From Oscillospiraceae bacterium (GTDB lineage: Bacteria > Bacillota > Clostridia > UBA1381 > UBA9506): DNA of 62,241 bases. Where the stretch lies: assembly GCA_015068905.1 (NCBI GenBank), contig SVJQ01000009.1, forward strand, positions 1-62,241. The letters run 5' to 3'. A program made the position numbers and the translations under genes. Numbering within the stretch: position 1 is the first letter of the stretch; the number at the start of each line of letters is the position of its first letter. Below the pieces are notes generated by a model. It did not search any database, was not told the origin of the DNA, and worked only from the letters and a program-made list of their open reading frames with translations. Below are positions 16,113 to 26,962 of the stretch, piece after piece.

Positions 16113-17624
16113 GTGGGCGAAACAATTTTGACTATGACCGGTATCGAGAAGCAATTTCCCGGGGTTCATGCCCTAAAAAACTGCCAGTTTGAATTAAAAA
16201 GCGGCGAAATTCACGCGCTCGTGGGCGAAAACGGTGCCGGTAAGTCCACCTTAATGAAAATTCTCACCGGTGTGCATAAAAAAGACGGCGGAAAAATTGT
16301 GTTCATGAATGAAGAGCTATCTCACCTGACACCAAAGGAAGCACAGGATAAAGGCATTTCTATGATTCATCAGGAGCTGAACTTAATGCCCCATCTTACC
16401 GCCGCCCAAAACATTTTTATCGGCAGAGAGCCAAAGTACGGCGGCATTTTTACAAATGACAAAAAATTAAACCGGGACGCTTTTGAGCTTTTTTCTAAGC
16501 TGGGGCTGACCCTTGACCCAAAAACTTTAGTCGGTAACATTACCGTTGCAGGTCAACAGATGGTGGAAATTGCCAAAGCCCTGTCCTTTCAATCAAAAAT
16601 TTTGATTATGGATGAACCCACCGCTGCCCTTTCAGATAAAGAGATTGATGATTTGTTCCGCATCATTACAGCTTTAAAAACCCAAGGTGTTGGCATTATT
16701 TACATTTCTCACCGTATGGATGAATTGATGAAAATTACCGACCGCATTTCCGTTATGCGTGACGGTGAATACATTAAAACGGTGAATACAAAGGACACAA
16801 GCACAGACGAGATTATCCAGATGATGGTCGGGCGCCCCATTTATGAGCCGCCAAAAAACGAAAGTGCCGCCAAAGGTGAGGCGGTTCTATCGGTAGAAAA
16901 GCTCTGCACTGACCGACTGTCTGACATAAGCTTCACCCTCCATCGGGGCGAAATTTTAGGTTTTGCCGGTCTGATGGGTGCCGGACGGACTGAGGTTGCC
17001 CGTGCCATTTTCGGTGCTGACCTTATGCGATCGGGTAGCATCAAGGTTCACGGAAAACCCGTCAATATCCGCTCGCCCAAAGACGCGGTAGCCTGTGGCA
17101 TTGGCTATCTGTCAGAGGACAGAAAGCGGTACGGACTATGCTTAGGTATGTCCGTTGAGAACAATACAGTCCTTGCCTCTTTAGCATCCTTCAGCCGTGT
17201 TGGCTTTATAAAAAGCGGTGAAACTGTCCGCATTACAAAAGAATACATTGACCGACTGAAAACCAAAACACCCTCCCACCGTCAGGATGTAAGAAACCTG
17301 TCAGGGGGCAACCAGCAAAAGGTTATTATTGCCAAATGGCTGATTAAAGATTGTGACATTTTAATTTTTGATGAGCCCACCCGTGGCATTGATATCGGTG
17401 CCAAAAGCGAGATTTATAAATTGCTTCACGACCTAGCCAAAAGCGGCAAAGCCATTATTATGATCAGCTCAGAACTGCCGGAAATTTTGCGTATGAGTGA
17501 CCGGGTTGCCGTTATGTGTGAAGGGCGTATTACAAAAATTTTAAACGGCTCAGACTGCAATCAGGAGACCATTATGAAATATGCTACCAACCACAACCAA
17601 AAAGGAGAGATGACCCGTGAGTGA
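16113..17624 (+). CDS. Sugar ABC transporter ATPase (RbsA/MglA type)
   Basis: A 503-aa protein with two ABC domains in one chain, as in RbsA and MglA. The first domain has Walker A GENGAGKST and Walker B ILIMDEPTAAL; the second has the usual degenerate Walker A (GLMGAGRTE), the signature LSGGNQQK and LIFDEPTRGID. It powers import of a monosaccharide. GTG at 16113 is chosen because AGAGGTG lies at the right distance; an upstream in-frame GTG has no ribosome site. It overlaps the permease gene by 8 bases. The sugar cannot be told from this subunit. Confidence 0.93.
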   Translation: MGETILTMTGIEKQFPGVHALKNCQFELKSGEIHALVGENGAGKSTLMKILTGVHKKDGGKIVFMNEELSHLTPKEAQDKGISMIHQELNLMPHLTAAQNIFIGREPKYGGIFTNDKKLNRDAFELFSKLGLTLDPKTLVGNITVAGQQMVEIAKALSFQSKILIMDEPTAALSDKEIDDLFRIITALKTQGVGIIYISHRMDELMKITDRISVMRDGEYIKTVNTKDTSTDEIIQMMVGRPIYEPPKNESAAKGEAVLSVEKLCTDRLSDISFTLHRGEILGFAGLMGAGRTEVARAIFGADLMRSGSIKVHGKPVNIRSPKDAVACGIGYLSEDRKRYGLCLGMSVENNTVLASLASFSRVGFIKSGETVRITKEYIDRLKTKTPSHRQDVRNLSGGNQQKVIIAKWLIKDCDILIFDEPTRGIDIGAKSEIYKLLHDLAKSGKAIIMISSELPEILRMSDRVAVMCEGRITKILNGSDCNQETIMKYATNHNQKGEMTRE

Positions 17625-18624
17625 AACCCAATCCATGTCCCATGATAAAAAGAAAAGAGCACTCATATTCTCAGGGCAGGCTCTGCAAAAAGCCCTTGCC
17701 TTTGTGACCCTGATTATTCTTTTATTGTTCTTTTCTCTTGCTTCCCCCAACTTTTTCATTCCCGATAACATCAACTCCATTTTGCTTGCAACCTGTGTAA
17801 ACGGACTGCTTGCTTTGGGCGTGACCTTTGTCATCATTACCGGTGGTATCGACTTATCAATCGGTACAGTTATGACCTTTTCTGCCGTTACCTCCGGCGT
17901 GTTGGTGACAAACTTTGGCCTGCCCCTGTGGCTGGGGGTAATCATCTGCATTTTGGTCGGCGGTCTCATTGGCGCCTTTACCGGATGTCTGGTTGCTTAT
18001 CTCAGAATACCGGCTTTTATTGCCACTTTGGGCATTATGATGGTGACCCGTGGGCTTTCTCTGGTTGTGTCGGGCGCTTCTCCCGTTTACTTCCCTGACG
18101 GATACAAGGAAATTGCCGTCGGCTCTTTAGTTTCAAAGTTGATTCCCGGGTTTAATCTGCAAAACGGGGTTTTGATTTTATTTTTGTGTACGATTATCGC
18201 AAGCGTTATTTTAAATAAAACCATTTTAGGCCGCTATAACCTTGCCATCGGGTCAAATGCTGAGGCAACACGCCTTTCCGGCGTGAATGTTGCCGGCTGG
18301 CTTATTGCCATTCATACACTGGCAGGGCTCTTCTGCGGTGTTGCCGGTGTCATTATCTCCTCCCGTTTGGGGTCTGCTCAGCCTGCCTTGGGTCAGGGCT
18401 ATGAGCTGGAAGCCATTGCCGCCGTGGTCATTGGCGGCACGTCCCTCTCCGGCGGTCAGGGCACCATATCCGGCACCATCATCGGTGCCTTTATTATGAG
18501 CGTTCTGACCAACGGACTCAGAATCATGGGCGTGAAGCAGGAATGGCAGACCGTGGTCATTGGCCTTGTGGTGATTTTAGCCGTCTTTATTGATATTTAC
18601 AGACGGCGCCGCAGAAAAAATTAG
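17617..18624 (+). CDS. Sugar ABC transporter permease (RbsC type)
   Basis: A 335-aa integral membrane protein with eight to ten hydrophobic helices. The family motifs GVTFVIITGGIDLSIG and EAIAAVVIGGTSLSGGQGTI are intact. A GTG start follows AAGGAG and overlaps the ATPase gene. A single permease gene is present, so the transporter is probably a homodimer of this subunit in the membrane. It belongs to the ribose/galactose/xylose group. Confidence 0.93.
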   Translation: MSETQSMSHDKKKRALIFSGQALQKALAFVTLIILLLFFSLASPNFFIPDNINSILLATCVNGLLALGVTFVIITGGIDLSIGTVMTFSAVTSGVLVTNFGLPLWLGVIICILVGGLIGAFTGCLVAYLRIPAFIATLGIMMVTRGLSLVVSGASPVYFPDGYKEIAVGSLVSKLIPGFNLQNGVLILFLCTIIASVILNKTILGRYNLAIGSNAEATRLSGVNVAGWLIAIHTLAGLFCGVAGVIISSRLGSAQPALGQGYELEAIAAVVIGGTSLSGGQGTISGTIIGAFIMSVLTNGLRIMGVKQEWQTVVIGLVVILAVFIDIYRRRRRKN

Positions 18625-18667
18625 TTTGCTATTCTCCTAAATATACGAAAAAGAAAGGATTAAAAAT

Positions 18668-19645
18668 ATGAAACGTAAATTTTTGGCTTTGTTAACGATT
18701 GTATGCATTATGGGCGCAGGGCTGGTCGGTTGCGGCACTATGCAGGACCAAAAAGACCCTATGGATGAGATGAAAAAGCCTTACATTGCCGTTATTGCCA
18801 AAGGCTTTCAGCACAAATTCTGGCAAACCGTTCGTGAAGGTGCCGAACAGGCGGCAAAGGATTTTGGCGTAACTATCACCTATGAAGGGCCTGACACCGA
18901 AGCGCAAATTGACAAGCAGGTCGAAATGTTAGATGCGGCTCTCGCTAAAAACCCCGTTGCCATTTGTTTAGCCGCGCTGGACTCACGAGCGGTTGTGAGT
19001 GGACTTGAAAAAGCCAAGGAAAGAAACATCCCCGTGGTAGGCTTCGACTCAGGGGTAGAAAGCGAAACCGTTGTTGCCACCGCAGCAACCGACAACATTG
19101 CTGCCGCCTCACTTGCCGCCGATAAATTGGCAGAAGCCATTGGCAAAGAGGGCAAAATTGCCATGGTGGTTCACGATCAGGTCAGCACCACCGGCAAAGC
19201 TCGCAGAGACGGTTTTAAAAATCGCATTGAATCAGCCTATCCCAACATTAAAATCGTTGATATTCAGTACGGCGAGGGCGACCACACAAAATCTGCCGAT
19301 GCCGCCAAAGCCATTATGACTGCCCACCCTGATTTAAAGGGTATTTACGGCGCGAATGAAGGCTCTGCCATTGGCGTTATGCTGGCGGTGGAAGAGCTTG
19401 ATAAGGTAGGAAAAATCAAGGTTGTCGGCTTTGACTCCGGCAAAAAGCAGGTGGATTCTATCCGCTCGGGTAATATGCTGGGGGCTGTGACACAGAACCC
19501 TTATCAGATTGGCTATAAAGCTGTTGAGACCGCATATCGCGCTTCTCGCGGCGAGGCTGTGGAGAAAAAAATTGACACCGGCTTTGAGTGGTATGATAAA
19601 AATAATGTAGATAAAGAAGATATCAAAAAATTATTGTATGACTAA
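18668..19645 (+). CDS. Sugar-binding lipoprotein (RbsB type)
   Basis: A 325-aa substrate-binding protein of the periplasmic-binding-protein type I fold. The signal peptide ends in the lipobox LVGC (Cys near residue 22), so it is lipid-anchored outside the membrane. The fold is recognisable from VIAKGFQHKFWQTVREGAEQ, the hinge segment DSRAVVSGLEKAKERNIPVV, and GIYGANEGSAIGV. It is the last gene of the operon; this order (ATPase, permease, binding protein) is common. Ribose or a related sugar, or a nucleoside or autoinducer-2-like ligand, are all possible. Confidence 0.92.
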   Translation: MKRKFLALLTIVCIMGAGLVGCGTMQDQKDPMDEMKKPYIAVIAKGFQHKFWQTVREGAEQAAKDFGVTITYEGPDTEAQIDKQVEMLDAALAKNPVAICLAALDSRAVVSGLEKAKERNIPVVGFDSGVESETVVATAATDNIAAASLAADKLAEAIGKEGKIAMVVHDQVSTTGKARRDGFKNRIESAYPNIKIVDIQYGEGDHTKSADAAKAIMTAHPDLKGIYGANEGSAIGVMLAVEELDKVGKIKVVGFDSGKKQVDSIRSGNMLGAVTQNPYQIGYKAVETAYRASRGEAVEKKIDTGFEWYDKNNVDKEDIKKLLYD

Positions 19646-19684
19646 AAAAGAATAAGGGTGCTTTCGCACCCTTATTCTTTTTTT
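19645..19684. terminator. Bidirectional terminator between the transporter operon and the ilv operon
   Basis: Sixteen-base arms AAAAGAATAAGGGTGC with complement and a TTTC loop, with an A run and a T run. It covers the stop codon of the GIY-YIG gene. Confidence 0.9.
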
Positions 19685-19938
19685 GCTATCAGTTGTTCTT
19701 TCTCCTGCCGGGTCATTGCCTTTATGGCGCACTCTCGCTTAAGCGCCTCAGACTTATCAGAAAAACACTCAAAATAGACAAGGCTCACCGGTCTGTGAGA
19801 GCGAGTATATTTTGCGCCCTGACCGCTGTTGTGGGTGTTCACCCGTTCTGCTAAGTGGGTTGTCCAGCCTGTGTACAGGCTGCCATCTGCGCACCGCAAG
19901 ATATATACATAATGCTTCTTTTCTGTCTGATTTTCCAT
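19672..19938 (-). CDS. GIY-YIG nuclease domain protein (UPF0213/YazA-like)
   Basis: An 88-aa single-domain protein. The GIY-YIG core is YVYILRCADGSLYTGWT (residues 10-26), with the conserved Arg later (LAERVNTHNSG) and Glu in ALKRECAIKAM. Such free-standing domains are widespread; a role in DNA repair is assumed but unproven. The ATG lies 3 bases after the ilvN stop and has only a distant GGGAG, so its expression likely depends on ilvN translation. It seems to be a passenger of the branched-chain amino acid operon. Confidence 0.9.
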   Translation of the reverse strand: MENQTEKKHYVYILRCADGSLYTGWTTHLAERVNTHNSGQGAKYTRSHRPVSLVYFECFSDKSEALKRECAIKAMTRQEKEQLIAKKE

Positions 19939-19941
19939 AAC

Positions 19942-20448
19942 TTACTGATTAAACATCTCCCGTATGGTGGTACGGCCCTTTTCCAGCGAAACGCAACCTG
20001 TGCGGCAAATTTCCAAAATGGTGAATTTCTGCATCAGGCGGATGCAACTATCCAGCTCGTGGCTGTCTGCCGCCACCTGAAAGATGATGGTGTCTTCTGA
20101 TTCATCAACAATCTTTGCATCAAACTCACCGGCTGTTGCTAAAATTTCATTTTTCTCATCAGCACCTGCCTCCAGCTTAATCAGCATCAGTTCAAAGCTG
20201 ACGGAAGCCTCAGGTGAAAGCTCTCTGACAAAGCACACATCCGGCAGCTTATAAAGCTGACTGACAAGCTGCTGTTTTTGCGCCTCTGCACCGTCAAACA
20301 GCACCGTAATGCGCGAAAATTCCGGCACCTCTGTTTCACTAACGGTCAAAGAGCTAATGTTAAACTGCCGGCGACGGAACATACTTGTGACACGGTTTAA
20401 CACACCAAACCGGTTGCGTACCAACACCGCTACTGTATATCGATTCAT
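19942..20448 (-). CDS. ilvN: Acetolactate synthase small (regulatory) subunit
   Basis: A 168-aa regulatory subunit. The N-terminal ACT domain (YTVAVLVRNRFGVLNRVTSMFRR region, residues 3-75) binds the feedback inhibitor valine; the C-terminal domain contacts the catalytic subunit. The length equals that of IlvH/IlvN homologues. It overlaps the ilvB stop by four bases (ATGA), typical of coupled translation of the two subunits in one enzyme. Confidence 0.95.
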   Translation of the reverse strand: MNRYTVAVLVRNRFGVLNRVTSMFRRRQFNISSLTVSETEVPEFSRITVLFDGAEAQKQQLVSQLYKLPDVCFVRELSPEASVSFELMLIKLEAGADEKNEILATAGEFDAKIVDESEDTIIFQVAADSHELDSCIRLMQKFTILEICRTGCVSLEKGRTTIREMFNQ

Positions 20449-22118
20449 GCTTCATCACCCGCCTTTACAATCATTTCGTCCACACTGCCCCCCGGCGGAA
20501 GCATGGGCAGAACAAACTCATCTTTATCAATCACACAGTCAATCAGATAAGGTCCTGCGCTGTCAAACGCCTTATCTAAAGCCGCTTTTAAGCCAGACAA
20601 ATCTAAAACCCGCTCTCCCTCTGCACCAAAGGCACGGGCAAGGGCAACATAATCGGTTTGTCTTTCCAGCACACTGCTTGCGTAATGCTTGTCAAAAAAC
20701 AAGGTCTGCCATTGACGAACCATACCTAAAACGCCGTTGTTAAAAATCAAAATAACCAAGGGGATGTTTTCAGAAACCGCCGTTGCAAGCTCCTGTAGGG
20801 TCATTGAAAAGCTACCGTCACCGGTAACCAAAACCGTTTTTTCACCCGTGGCAATAGAGGCACCAATGGCGGCGCCAATGCCAAAGCCCATGGTTCCCAA
20901 ACCACCGCTTGAGATAAACCGGCGACTGTTTTTAAAGTTCAGATATTGAGCTGACCACATCTGATGCTGACCCACATCCGTCACAACGGGGGTATTTGCC
21001 TGCAAATACCCGTTTAAAAGGGACAGCACATTTTTCGGTGTCATACCCTCCCGCCGGTCGCTAAGTTCAGCTTCCTTTTGTCTGTAAGCCGTCACATCAG
21101 CCTGCCAATCAGGGTGGCTTGTCTGATTCACCCGCGGCAAAAGCTTAGCTAAAGTCATTTTTAAATCTGCACGCAGGGAATGGTCCTCTGCCACAGTTTT
21201 AGAAAGCTCTGACCCGTCAATATCAATATGTATAATTTTTGTTTCCTGCGCAAATTTGTCTTTATCACCAATCACTCTGTCGCTGAAGCGCACGCCCAGC
21301 GCAATAATACAATCTGCGTTGTGCATTGCCACGCTGGAAGCATAATGCCCGTGCATACCCTGCATACCCAAAAAACGGGGATGGTCGGTGGGAACCGCAG
21401 ATAAGCCCATCATCGAGCTGCCCATCGGTGCATCAATTTTGTCAGCAAGGGCAAGCATTTCTTCTGCCGCATTGCCGGCAATAACACCACCACCAAAGTA
21501 AATAAAGGGGCGCTTGCTTTCGTTAATGCAATCTGCCGCTGCCTGAATACGGGCATCTTTTGCAGCTACTTTTTCCATAGGCGTAGCCGCTTTTTGGGGC
21601 GTGTATTCACACATCGCCTGCTGAATATCCTTCGGCACGTCCACAAGCACCGGACCGGGTCTACCGGATAGTGCAAGTGTAAACGCCTCGCGGATGGTGT
21701 CAGCAAGCTCTTCAACACTACCCACAAAATAGTTATGCTTGGTAATGGGCAGGGTGATACCTGTAATATCAATTTCCTGAAAGCTGTCATAGCCAATCTG
21801 AGAGGTCATAACGTTGCCGGTAATGGCAACCATGGGCACAGAATCAAGGTATGCCGTGGCAATACCCGTAACAAGATTGGTTGCACCGGGGCCCGAAGTT
21901 GCAAACACGACGCCTACCCGTCCGGTGGCTCTTGCATAACCGTCTGCCGCGTGGGCGGCACCCTGCTCATGGGCTGTTAAGATGTGACGAATTTCGCCGC
22001 CAAAGCGATACAGCGAATCATACACGTCTAAAATCTGCCCGCCGGGATAACCGAAGGTTACGTCACAGCCTTGTTCAATTAGGGTTTTAACAATAATATC
22101 AGCGCCGGATAACTTCAC
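20445..22118 (-). CDS. ilvB: Acetolactate synthase large (catalytic) subunit
   Basis: A 557-aa TPP-dependent enzyme that condenses pyruvate (with pyruvate or 2-oxobutyrate), the first common step to valine, leucine and isoleucine. The N-terminal TPP domain has the catalytic Glu in LTAHEQGAAHAADGYARATG; the C-terminal TPP-binding motif is GDGSFSM...NN. FAD-domain residues are in between. The length is normal. It starts 4 bases after leuB and is part of the T-box-controlled operon. Confidence 0.97.
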   Translation of the reverse strand: MKLSGADIIVKTLIEQGCDVTFGYPGGQILDVYDSLYRFGGEIRHILTAHEQGAAHAADGYARATGRVGVVFATSGPGATNLVTGIATAYLDSVPMVAITGNVMTSQIGYDSFQEIDITGITLPITKHNYFVGSVEELADTIREAFTLALSGRPGPVLVDVPKDIQQAMCEYTPQKAATPMEKVAAKDARIQAAADCINESKRPFIYFGGGVIAGNAAEEMLALADKIDAPMGSSMMGLSAVPTDHPRFLGMQGMHGHYASSVAMHNADCIIALGVRFSDRVIGDKDKFAQETKIIHIDIDGSELSKTVAEDHSLRADLKMTLAKLLPRVNQTSHPDWQADVTAYRQKEAELSDRREGMTPKNVLSLLNGYLQANTPVVTDVGQHQMWSAQYLNFKNSRRFISSGGLGTMGFGIGAAIGASIATGEKTVLVTGDGSFSMTLQELATAVSENIPLVILIFNNGVLGMVRQWQTLFFDKHYASSVLERQTDYVALARAFGAEGERVLDLSGLKAALDKAFDSAGPYLIDCVIDKDEFVLPMLPPGGSVDEMIVKAGDEA

Positions 22119-22122
22119 GGTA

Positions 22123-23220
22123 CTAATCCTCCCTTAGTGCCTCAATAATTTTTTCGCCCATTAAAGAGCAGCCTACTAACTGACAGCCTTCAGCCTCATC
22201 TTGCTCCTGAGGCATAATGTCTGCCGTGCGAAAGCCCCGATCTAACACCTTGCTGACGGCTTGTTCAATCGCCTCTGCTTCTTTTTCTAGGTTAAAGCTA
22301 TAGCGAAGCATCATAGCCGCCGACAAAACAGTTCCAATGGGGTTTGCTATATCACGACCTGCAATATCAGGTGCTGAGCCGTGAATCGGCTCATACAAAC
22401 CGCAGGTTGAATGACCTAAACTGGAAGAGGGAATCATACCGATAGAGCCGGTAATCATAGAGGCTTCATCGGATAAAATATCCCCAAACATATTCTCCGT
22501 CACAATCACATCAAACTGTGCCGGATTTTTCACAATCTGCATAGCACAGTTGTCAACAAGCATATCTGAAAGTGCAACATCGGGGTACTCTTCTGCCAGG
22601 CGATGCATCACCTTTTTCCACAGGCGGCTTGAATCCAGCACATTGCTTTTTTCAACAGAGCAAAGCTTTTTATTACGCTTTCTTGCCGTTTCAAAGCCGA
22701 TTCTGCCAATGCGTTCAATTTCACTTTCTGTATATGTCAGTTCATCAACGGCTACCATTTCACCAGCCACGGTTTCGGTTTTGCGCTTGCCGAAATAAAT
22801 GCCGCCAATGAGTTCTCTCACAATAATAAAATCAATACCCTGTGCCACAATGGAGGCCTTTAAGGGGGATGCCGATGCAAGCTGTGGCCAGATTTTTGCA
22901 GGGCGGTTGTTAGAATATACCCCCATACCGGCACGAAGCTTTAACAGCCCTTTTTCAGGGCGCAAATGTCCCGGAACGCTGTTCCACTTTTCGCCGCCCA
23001 CAGCGCCAAGCAGCACGCTGTCAGAAGCAAGGCATTTTTCAAGCATAGCATCCGGCAGGGGCTCACCCCACTTATCAATGGCACAACCACCCATATCCAC
23101 CTCTGTAAAGGTAAAGCTGTGGCCAAATTTTTCAGCTACTGCAGAGAGCACCAAAAGCGCCTGACGGATAATTTCAGGGCCGATTCCGTCACCGGGAATC
23201 ACCGCTATATTTTTATGCAT
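22123..23220 (-). CDS. leuB: 3-isopropylmalate dehydrogenase
   Basis: A 365-aa NAD-dependent dehydrogenase that oxidises and decarboxylates 3-isopropylmalate. The family motifs are [13 protein letters not shown] at the N-terminus, the substrate loop [10 protein letters not shown], and [20 protein letters not shown] near the nucleotide site. ATG at 23220 with GGAGGG upstream is chosen over an extension that would run through leuD. It overlaps leuD by 8 bases. Confidence 0.96.
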   Translation of the reverse strand: MHKNIAVIPGDGIGPEIIRQALLVLSAVAEKFGHSFTFTEVDMGGCAIDKWGEPLPDAMLEKCLASDSVLLGAVGGEKWNSVPGHLRPEKGLLKLRAGMGVYSNNRPAKIWPQLASASPLKASIVAQGIDFIIVRELIGGIYFGKRKTETVAGEMVAVDELTYTESEIERIGRIGFETARKRNKKLCSVEKSNVLDSSRLWKKVMHRLAEEYPDVALSDMLVDNCAMQIVKNPAQFDVIVTENMFGDILSDEASMITGSIGMIPSSSLGHSTCGLYEPIHGSAPDIAGRDIANPIGTVLSAAMMLRYSFNLEKEAEAIEQAVSKVLDRGFRTADIMPQEQDEAEGCQLVGCSLMGEKIIEALRED

Positions 23221-23713
23221 GGGTTGTCCCTCCATCGCAAAGGGAGGCAAGCAGACCGCCCTTTTTGATAATATTCTGAATAAAATCAGGAAACGGCTGT
23301 GCCTGATAGGTTTTACCGGTTGTATGGTTGGTAATTTCACCGGTGTCAAAATTCACGCTGACTGTATCCCCTGCGCCGGTTTCCTCCGCCGCCTCGGGGC
23401 ACTCTAAAATCGGCAGACCGATGTTGATGGCGTTGCGGTAAAAAATTCGTGCAAAGCTTTTGGCAATAACGCAGCCCACACCGCAGGTTTTAATCACAAG
23501 GGGCGCGTGCTCGCGTGAGGAGCCGCAGCCAAAGTTATAGCCGGCAACCATAATATCCCCGGGCTGCACCTGCTTAACAAAATCAGCATCAATATCTTCC
23601 ATACAATGCTTCGCAAGCTCTTCTGCATCCGCGGTGTTTAAATACCGTGCCGGAATAATAACATCTGTGTCTACATTATCATTATATTTGAAAACCGTTC
23701 CTTTTGCAAGCAT
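23213..23713 (-). CDS. leuD: 3-isopropylmalate dehydratase small subunit
   Basis: A 166-aa swivel-domain subunit that forms the isopropylmalate isomerase with LeuC. The start is the short type ([18 protein letters not shown]) and the substrate-binding loop is [12 protein letters not shown]. Small subunits of this length are usual in Clostridia and archaea. It lies 3 bases after leuC. Confidence 0.96.
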   Translation of the reverse strand: MLAKGTVFKYNDNVDTDVIIPARYLNTADAEELAKHCMEDIDADFVKQVQPGDIMVAGYNFGCGSSREHAPLVIKTCGVGCVIAKSFARIFYRNAINIGLPILECPEAAEETGAGDTVSVNFDTGEITNHTTGKTYQAQPFPDFIQNIIKKGGLLASLCDGGTTHA

Positions 23714-23716
23714 TTC

Positions 23717-24976
23717 TTAATCCTCCTTTGGTTCCGTGATGAATCCGGTCAGGGCAGAAGCCGCAGCTGTCGCCGGGCTTGCCAGATACACTTCACTCTC
23801 CGTGTGACCCATTCTGCCCACAAAATTTCGGTTGGTTGTAGCAATACAGCGCTCACCTTTAGCCAGAATGCCCATATAACCACCGAGGCAGGGACCGCAG
23901 GTGGGGGTTGAAACCACAGCACCGGCATCCATAAAGGCAGTTACATAGCCCCGCTCTACGCACTCACGCATAATCGCCATGGTGGCAGGGATGATAATAC
24001 AACGCACGCCGTCTGCCACCTTGCCACCCTTTAAAATGCGGTATGCCGCCTCCATATCTTCCATTCTACCGTTTGTGCAGCTGCCGATGACAACCTGATC
24101 AATCTTAATGTCTGAAAGCTCACTTGCCCGCTTTGTATTTTCAGGCAGATGAGGGCAGCTGACCGTGGGGGTGATGGCAGATAAATCAATCGTAATGGTT
24201 TCTTCATATTCCGCATCTTCATCAGCCTGATAGATAACAGGCTTGCGCTCTGTGCGGGTTTCCATATAGGCAAGGGTGACCTCATCCACAGGAAAGATGC
24301 CGTTTTTCGCTCCGGCCTCTACTGCCATATTGCAAATGCAAAGGCGGTCATCCATAGAAAGGCTTTTGATGCCGTCACCTGTAAATTCCATACTCTTATA
24401 CAGTGCACCGTCAACACCAATTTTGCCAATGATAGTCAGAATTACATCTTTACCGCTGCAGTTTTTGGAGAGGTGCCCCGTCAAATGAAAGCGAATGGCA
24501 GAGGGCACCTTAAACCACGCCATACCCCTTGCCATACCGGCTGCCATATCGGTACTCCCCACGCCGGTGGAAAAAGCGCCCAGCGCACCGTAGGTACAGG
24601 TGTGACTATCCGCACCAATGATGCAGTCGCCGGCACAGACCACGCCCTGTTCAGGCAGAAGTGCGTGTTCAATCCCCATTTTACCAACATCGTAAAAATG
24701 GCTGACGCAGTGGGCGCAGGCAAATTCTCTACATTGCTTGGACTGCTCTGCTGCTTTAATATCTTTATTGGGCACAAAGTGGTCAAGCACAATGGCAATT
24801 TTATCTTTATCAAAAACCTTATTAAATCCTGCTTTTTTAAATTCGTTCACAGCCACCGGCGTGGTAATATCATTACCAAGCACAATATCAAGGTGAGCAT
24901 TAATCAGCTGACCGGCTGTAACCTTTGACAGTCCTGCGTGAGCCGCCAGAATTTTTTGTGTCATCGTCATTCCCAT
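23717..24976 (-). CDS. leuC: 3-isopropylmalate dehydratase large subunit
   Basis: A 419-aa aconitase-family subunit that carries a [4Fe-4S] cluster. Cluster cysteines are in VIGSCTNGR and in [30 protein letters not shown] is also diagnostic. It is the shorter clostridial/archaeal type rather than the 466-aa enteric type. The ATG overlaps the leuA stop (ATGA-like junction); an alternative ATG is two codons downstream. AGGAGA is in range of either. Confidence 0.96.
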   Translation of the reverse strand: MGMTMTQKILAAHAGLSKVTAGQLINAHLDIVLGNDITTPVAVNEFKKAGFNKVFDKDKIAIVLDHFVPNKDIKAAEQSKQCREFACAHCVSHFYDVGKMGIEHALLPEQGVVCAGDCIIGADSHTCTYGALGAFSTGVGSTDMAAGMARGMAWFKVPSAIRFHLTGHLSKNCSGKDVILTIIGKIGVDGALYKSMEFTGDGIKSLSMDDRLCICNMAVEAGAKNGIFPVDEVTLAYMETRTERKPVIYQADEDAEYEETITIDLSAITPTVSCPHLPENTKRASELSDIKIDQVVIGSCTNGRMEDMEAAYRILKGGKVADGVRCIIIPATMAIMRECVERGYVTAFMDAGAVVSTPTCGPCLGGYMGILAKGERCIATTNRNFVGRMGHTESEVYLASPATAAASALTGFITEPKED

Positions 24977-26652
24977 CAGCCTATCTCCTTTTTCTTCATA
25001 TTATTAAAGGCGCACAAAAGCGCATCGGCACTGGCGTGGATAATGTCAGTATTGGTGCCGGCGCCCCAGTACATTTTGCCGCGTTCAGACTGAATGCCGA
25101 TATAGGCCGCCGCAATACTTTTTGAACCCTGCTCCTGCATACTGTGTTCTGAATATGCCTGCAAGGTATAGCTTTCACCGGTATAAGCCTTAAGGGCGTT
25201 GCTGACAGCATCCAAGGAACCGTTACCAACAGCAATAACTGTGGTTTCTTTGTCGTTTTCTTTAAAGGTAATATCCGTGCTGACCGTATCCCCCGTACGG
25301 GTAAAGTGCATATCGGTAATGGTAAGCGGTGAGCTTTCGATGAAGTAATTTTCTTTGAAAATACTGTACACCCGCTCCGGCTTTAATTCACGATGCTCAC
25401 GGTCAGAAATAGCCTTGCACAAATAACTTAAGTCTTCACGCATACCGCCGGGCAGAATGTAGCCATAGGTCTGCTCCAAAAGATACCCAATGCCGCCCTT
25501 GCCACTTTGGGAATTCACACGAATCACATCGGCATCATAGGTACGGCTGATGTCCTGCGGGTCAATGGGAATATACGGCACATTCCATTTATCCGGCTTG
25601 TTTGCCTCACGGTAGCGCATGCCCTTTGCAATAGCATCCTGATGACTGCCGGAAAAGGCAGCAAACACCAAAGCCCCGGCATAGGGTGAACGTTCGTGGA
25701 CCTGCATTCTTGTGCAACGTTCATACACCTCGATAATCGCCGGCAGGTCGGTAAAGTCAAGGCCGGGATTCACCCCGTGAGAAAAGAGGTTCAGCGCCAG
25801 CGTCACAATGTCAACATTACCGGTGCGCTCACCGTTGCCAAACAGGGTACCCTCTACACGGTCAGCACCGGCAAGGAGGGCAAGCTCTGTATCGGCAACC
25901 CCGGTGCCTCGGTCGTTGTGAGGGTGTACCGAAAGGGTGACATGCTCTCTGTATTTTAGATTTTCACTTATATACTCCACTTGGTTTGCATACACGTGGG
26001 GCAAGCTCATTTCTACCGTAACCGGCAGATTGATAATCACGTTGTTATCTTCTGATGGCTGTAAAACATCTAAGACTGCGTTACAAACCTCTAAGGCATA
26101 CTCAGGCTCAGCTCCGGTAAAGCTTTCGGGGGAATATTCAAACCGGAAGTTGCCTTCATATTCCGTTGCCATTTTCTTGACCATTTTTGCGCCCTCAATG
26201 GCAAGCTTTTTAATTTCTTCCTTAGACTTTTTAAACACCTGCTCGCGCTGTGCCACGCTGACAGAATTGTAAAAATGAATAATGGCATTAGGCGCCCCTT
26301 TGCAGGCTTCAAAGGTCTTGCGGATAATGTGTTCACGGCTTTGGGTCAGCACCTGCACCGCCACGTCATCCGGAATCATATTGTTATCAATGAGCGCACG
26401 CAAAAACTCATACTCCGTTTCAGATGCTGCAGGAAAACCAACCTCAATTTCCTTAAACCCAACCTGCAACAGGAGCTTATAAAACTCCAGCTTTTCAGAA
26501 AGATTCATAGGGATAATCAGGCTCTGATTGCCGTCGCGCATATCCACGCTGCACCAGATTGGTGCTTTATCAATATAGTCCTTTTGCACCCACTTAGAGT
26601 ACCCGGCAGGCGCCGGATAATAGCCGATGCCGTATTTTGATGCATCCATCAT
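24976..26652 (-). CDS. leuA: 2-isopropylmalate synthase (type 2, long form)
   Basis: A 558-aa enzyme that condenses acetyl-CoA with 2-oxoisovalerate, the committed step of leucine synthesis. The catalytic TIM barrel has [13 protein letters not shown], the metal-binding HPHNDRGTG and GNGERTGN; the C-terminal LeuA regulatory domain (about 430-558) should bind leucine. It is the long actinobacterial/yeast-like form rather than the 510-aa type. The start at 26652 has AAAGGA nine bases upstream; the next codon is also ATG. An upstream in-frame extension overlaps the T-box terminator and is not coding. Confidence 0.95.
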   Translation of the reverse strand: MMDASKYGIGYYPAPAGYSKWVQKDYIDKAPIWCSVDMRDGNQSLIIPMNLSEKLEFYKLLLQVGFKEIEVGFPAASETEYEFLRALIDNNMIPDDVAVQVLTQSREHIIRKTFEACKGAPNAIIHFYNSVSVAQREQVFKKSKEEIKKLAIEGAKMVKKMATEYEGNFRFEYSPESFTGAEPEYALEVCNAVLDVLQPSEDNNVIINLPVTVEMSLPHVYANQVEYISENLKYREHVTLSVHPHNDRGTGVADTELALLAGADRVEGTLFGNGERTGNVDIVTLALNLFSHGVNPGLDFTDLPAIIEVYERCTRMQVHERSPYAGALVFAAFSGSHQDAIAKGMRYREANKPDKWNVPYIPIDPQDISRTYDADVIRVNSQSGKGGIGYLLEQTYGYILPGGMREDLSYLCKAISDREHRELKPERVYSIFKENYFIESSPLTITDMHFTRTGDTVSTDITFKENDKETTVIAVGNGSLDAVSNALKAYTGESYTLQAYSEHSMQEQGSKSIAAAYIGIQSERGKMYWGAGTNTDIIHASADALLCAFNNMKKKEIG

Positions 26653-26682
26653 AACAATACATCCTTTCTTTTCGCAAATAAC

Positions 26683-26956
26683 AAAAAACACCCATCTCAA
26701 ATCTGCTTTGAGACGGGTGTAAATTAACACTCGCGGTACCACTCAAATTGCGAATAAATCCGCCACTTCAGGCTCTATCAAACCCTTTTGCACTCACGTA
26801 GCATACACGAAAGGCACTACTTATGTTCACGCCTTCAGCTCAGAAGTGAGGGGTCATAAGGCAAACAGCTTATCGGCTCACACCAGCCGCCGACTCTCTG
26901 TAAAACTCTCTGCCGGACCTTCTTCGTCACAGCCTTTAACAAGTTTCATTCAATTT
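26683..26956 (-). promoter_or_regulatory. T-box riboswitch (leucine) of the leu-ilv operon
   Basis: The minus-strand leader has the T-box sequence TGGTACCGCG (26732-26741), the conserved 5' GACGAAGAA of stem I, and a terminator (ACACCCGTCTC...GAGATGGGTGT plus T run, 26683-26720). The sequence CTC-ACTTCTGAGC has the usual 3' context of the specifier loop; CTC (26848-26850) is a leucine codon. Uncharged tRNA-Leu should pair and let transcription continue into leuA. Confidence 0.93.
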
Positions 26957-26962
26957 TTCCTC

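Noticed and set aside
26653-26742. N-terminal extension of leuA
   Set aside because: It would be encoded by the T-box terminator stem and antiterminator; the ribosome site and homology begin at 26652.
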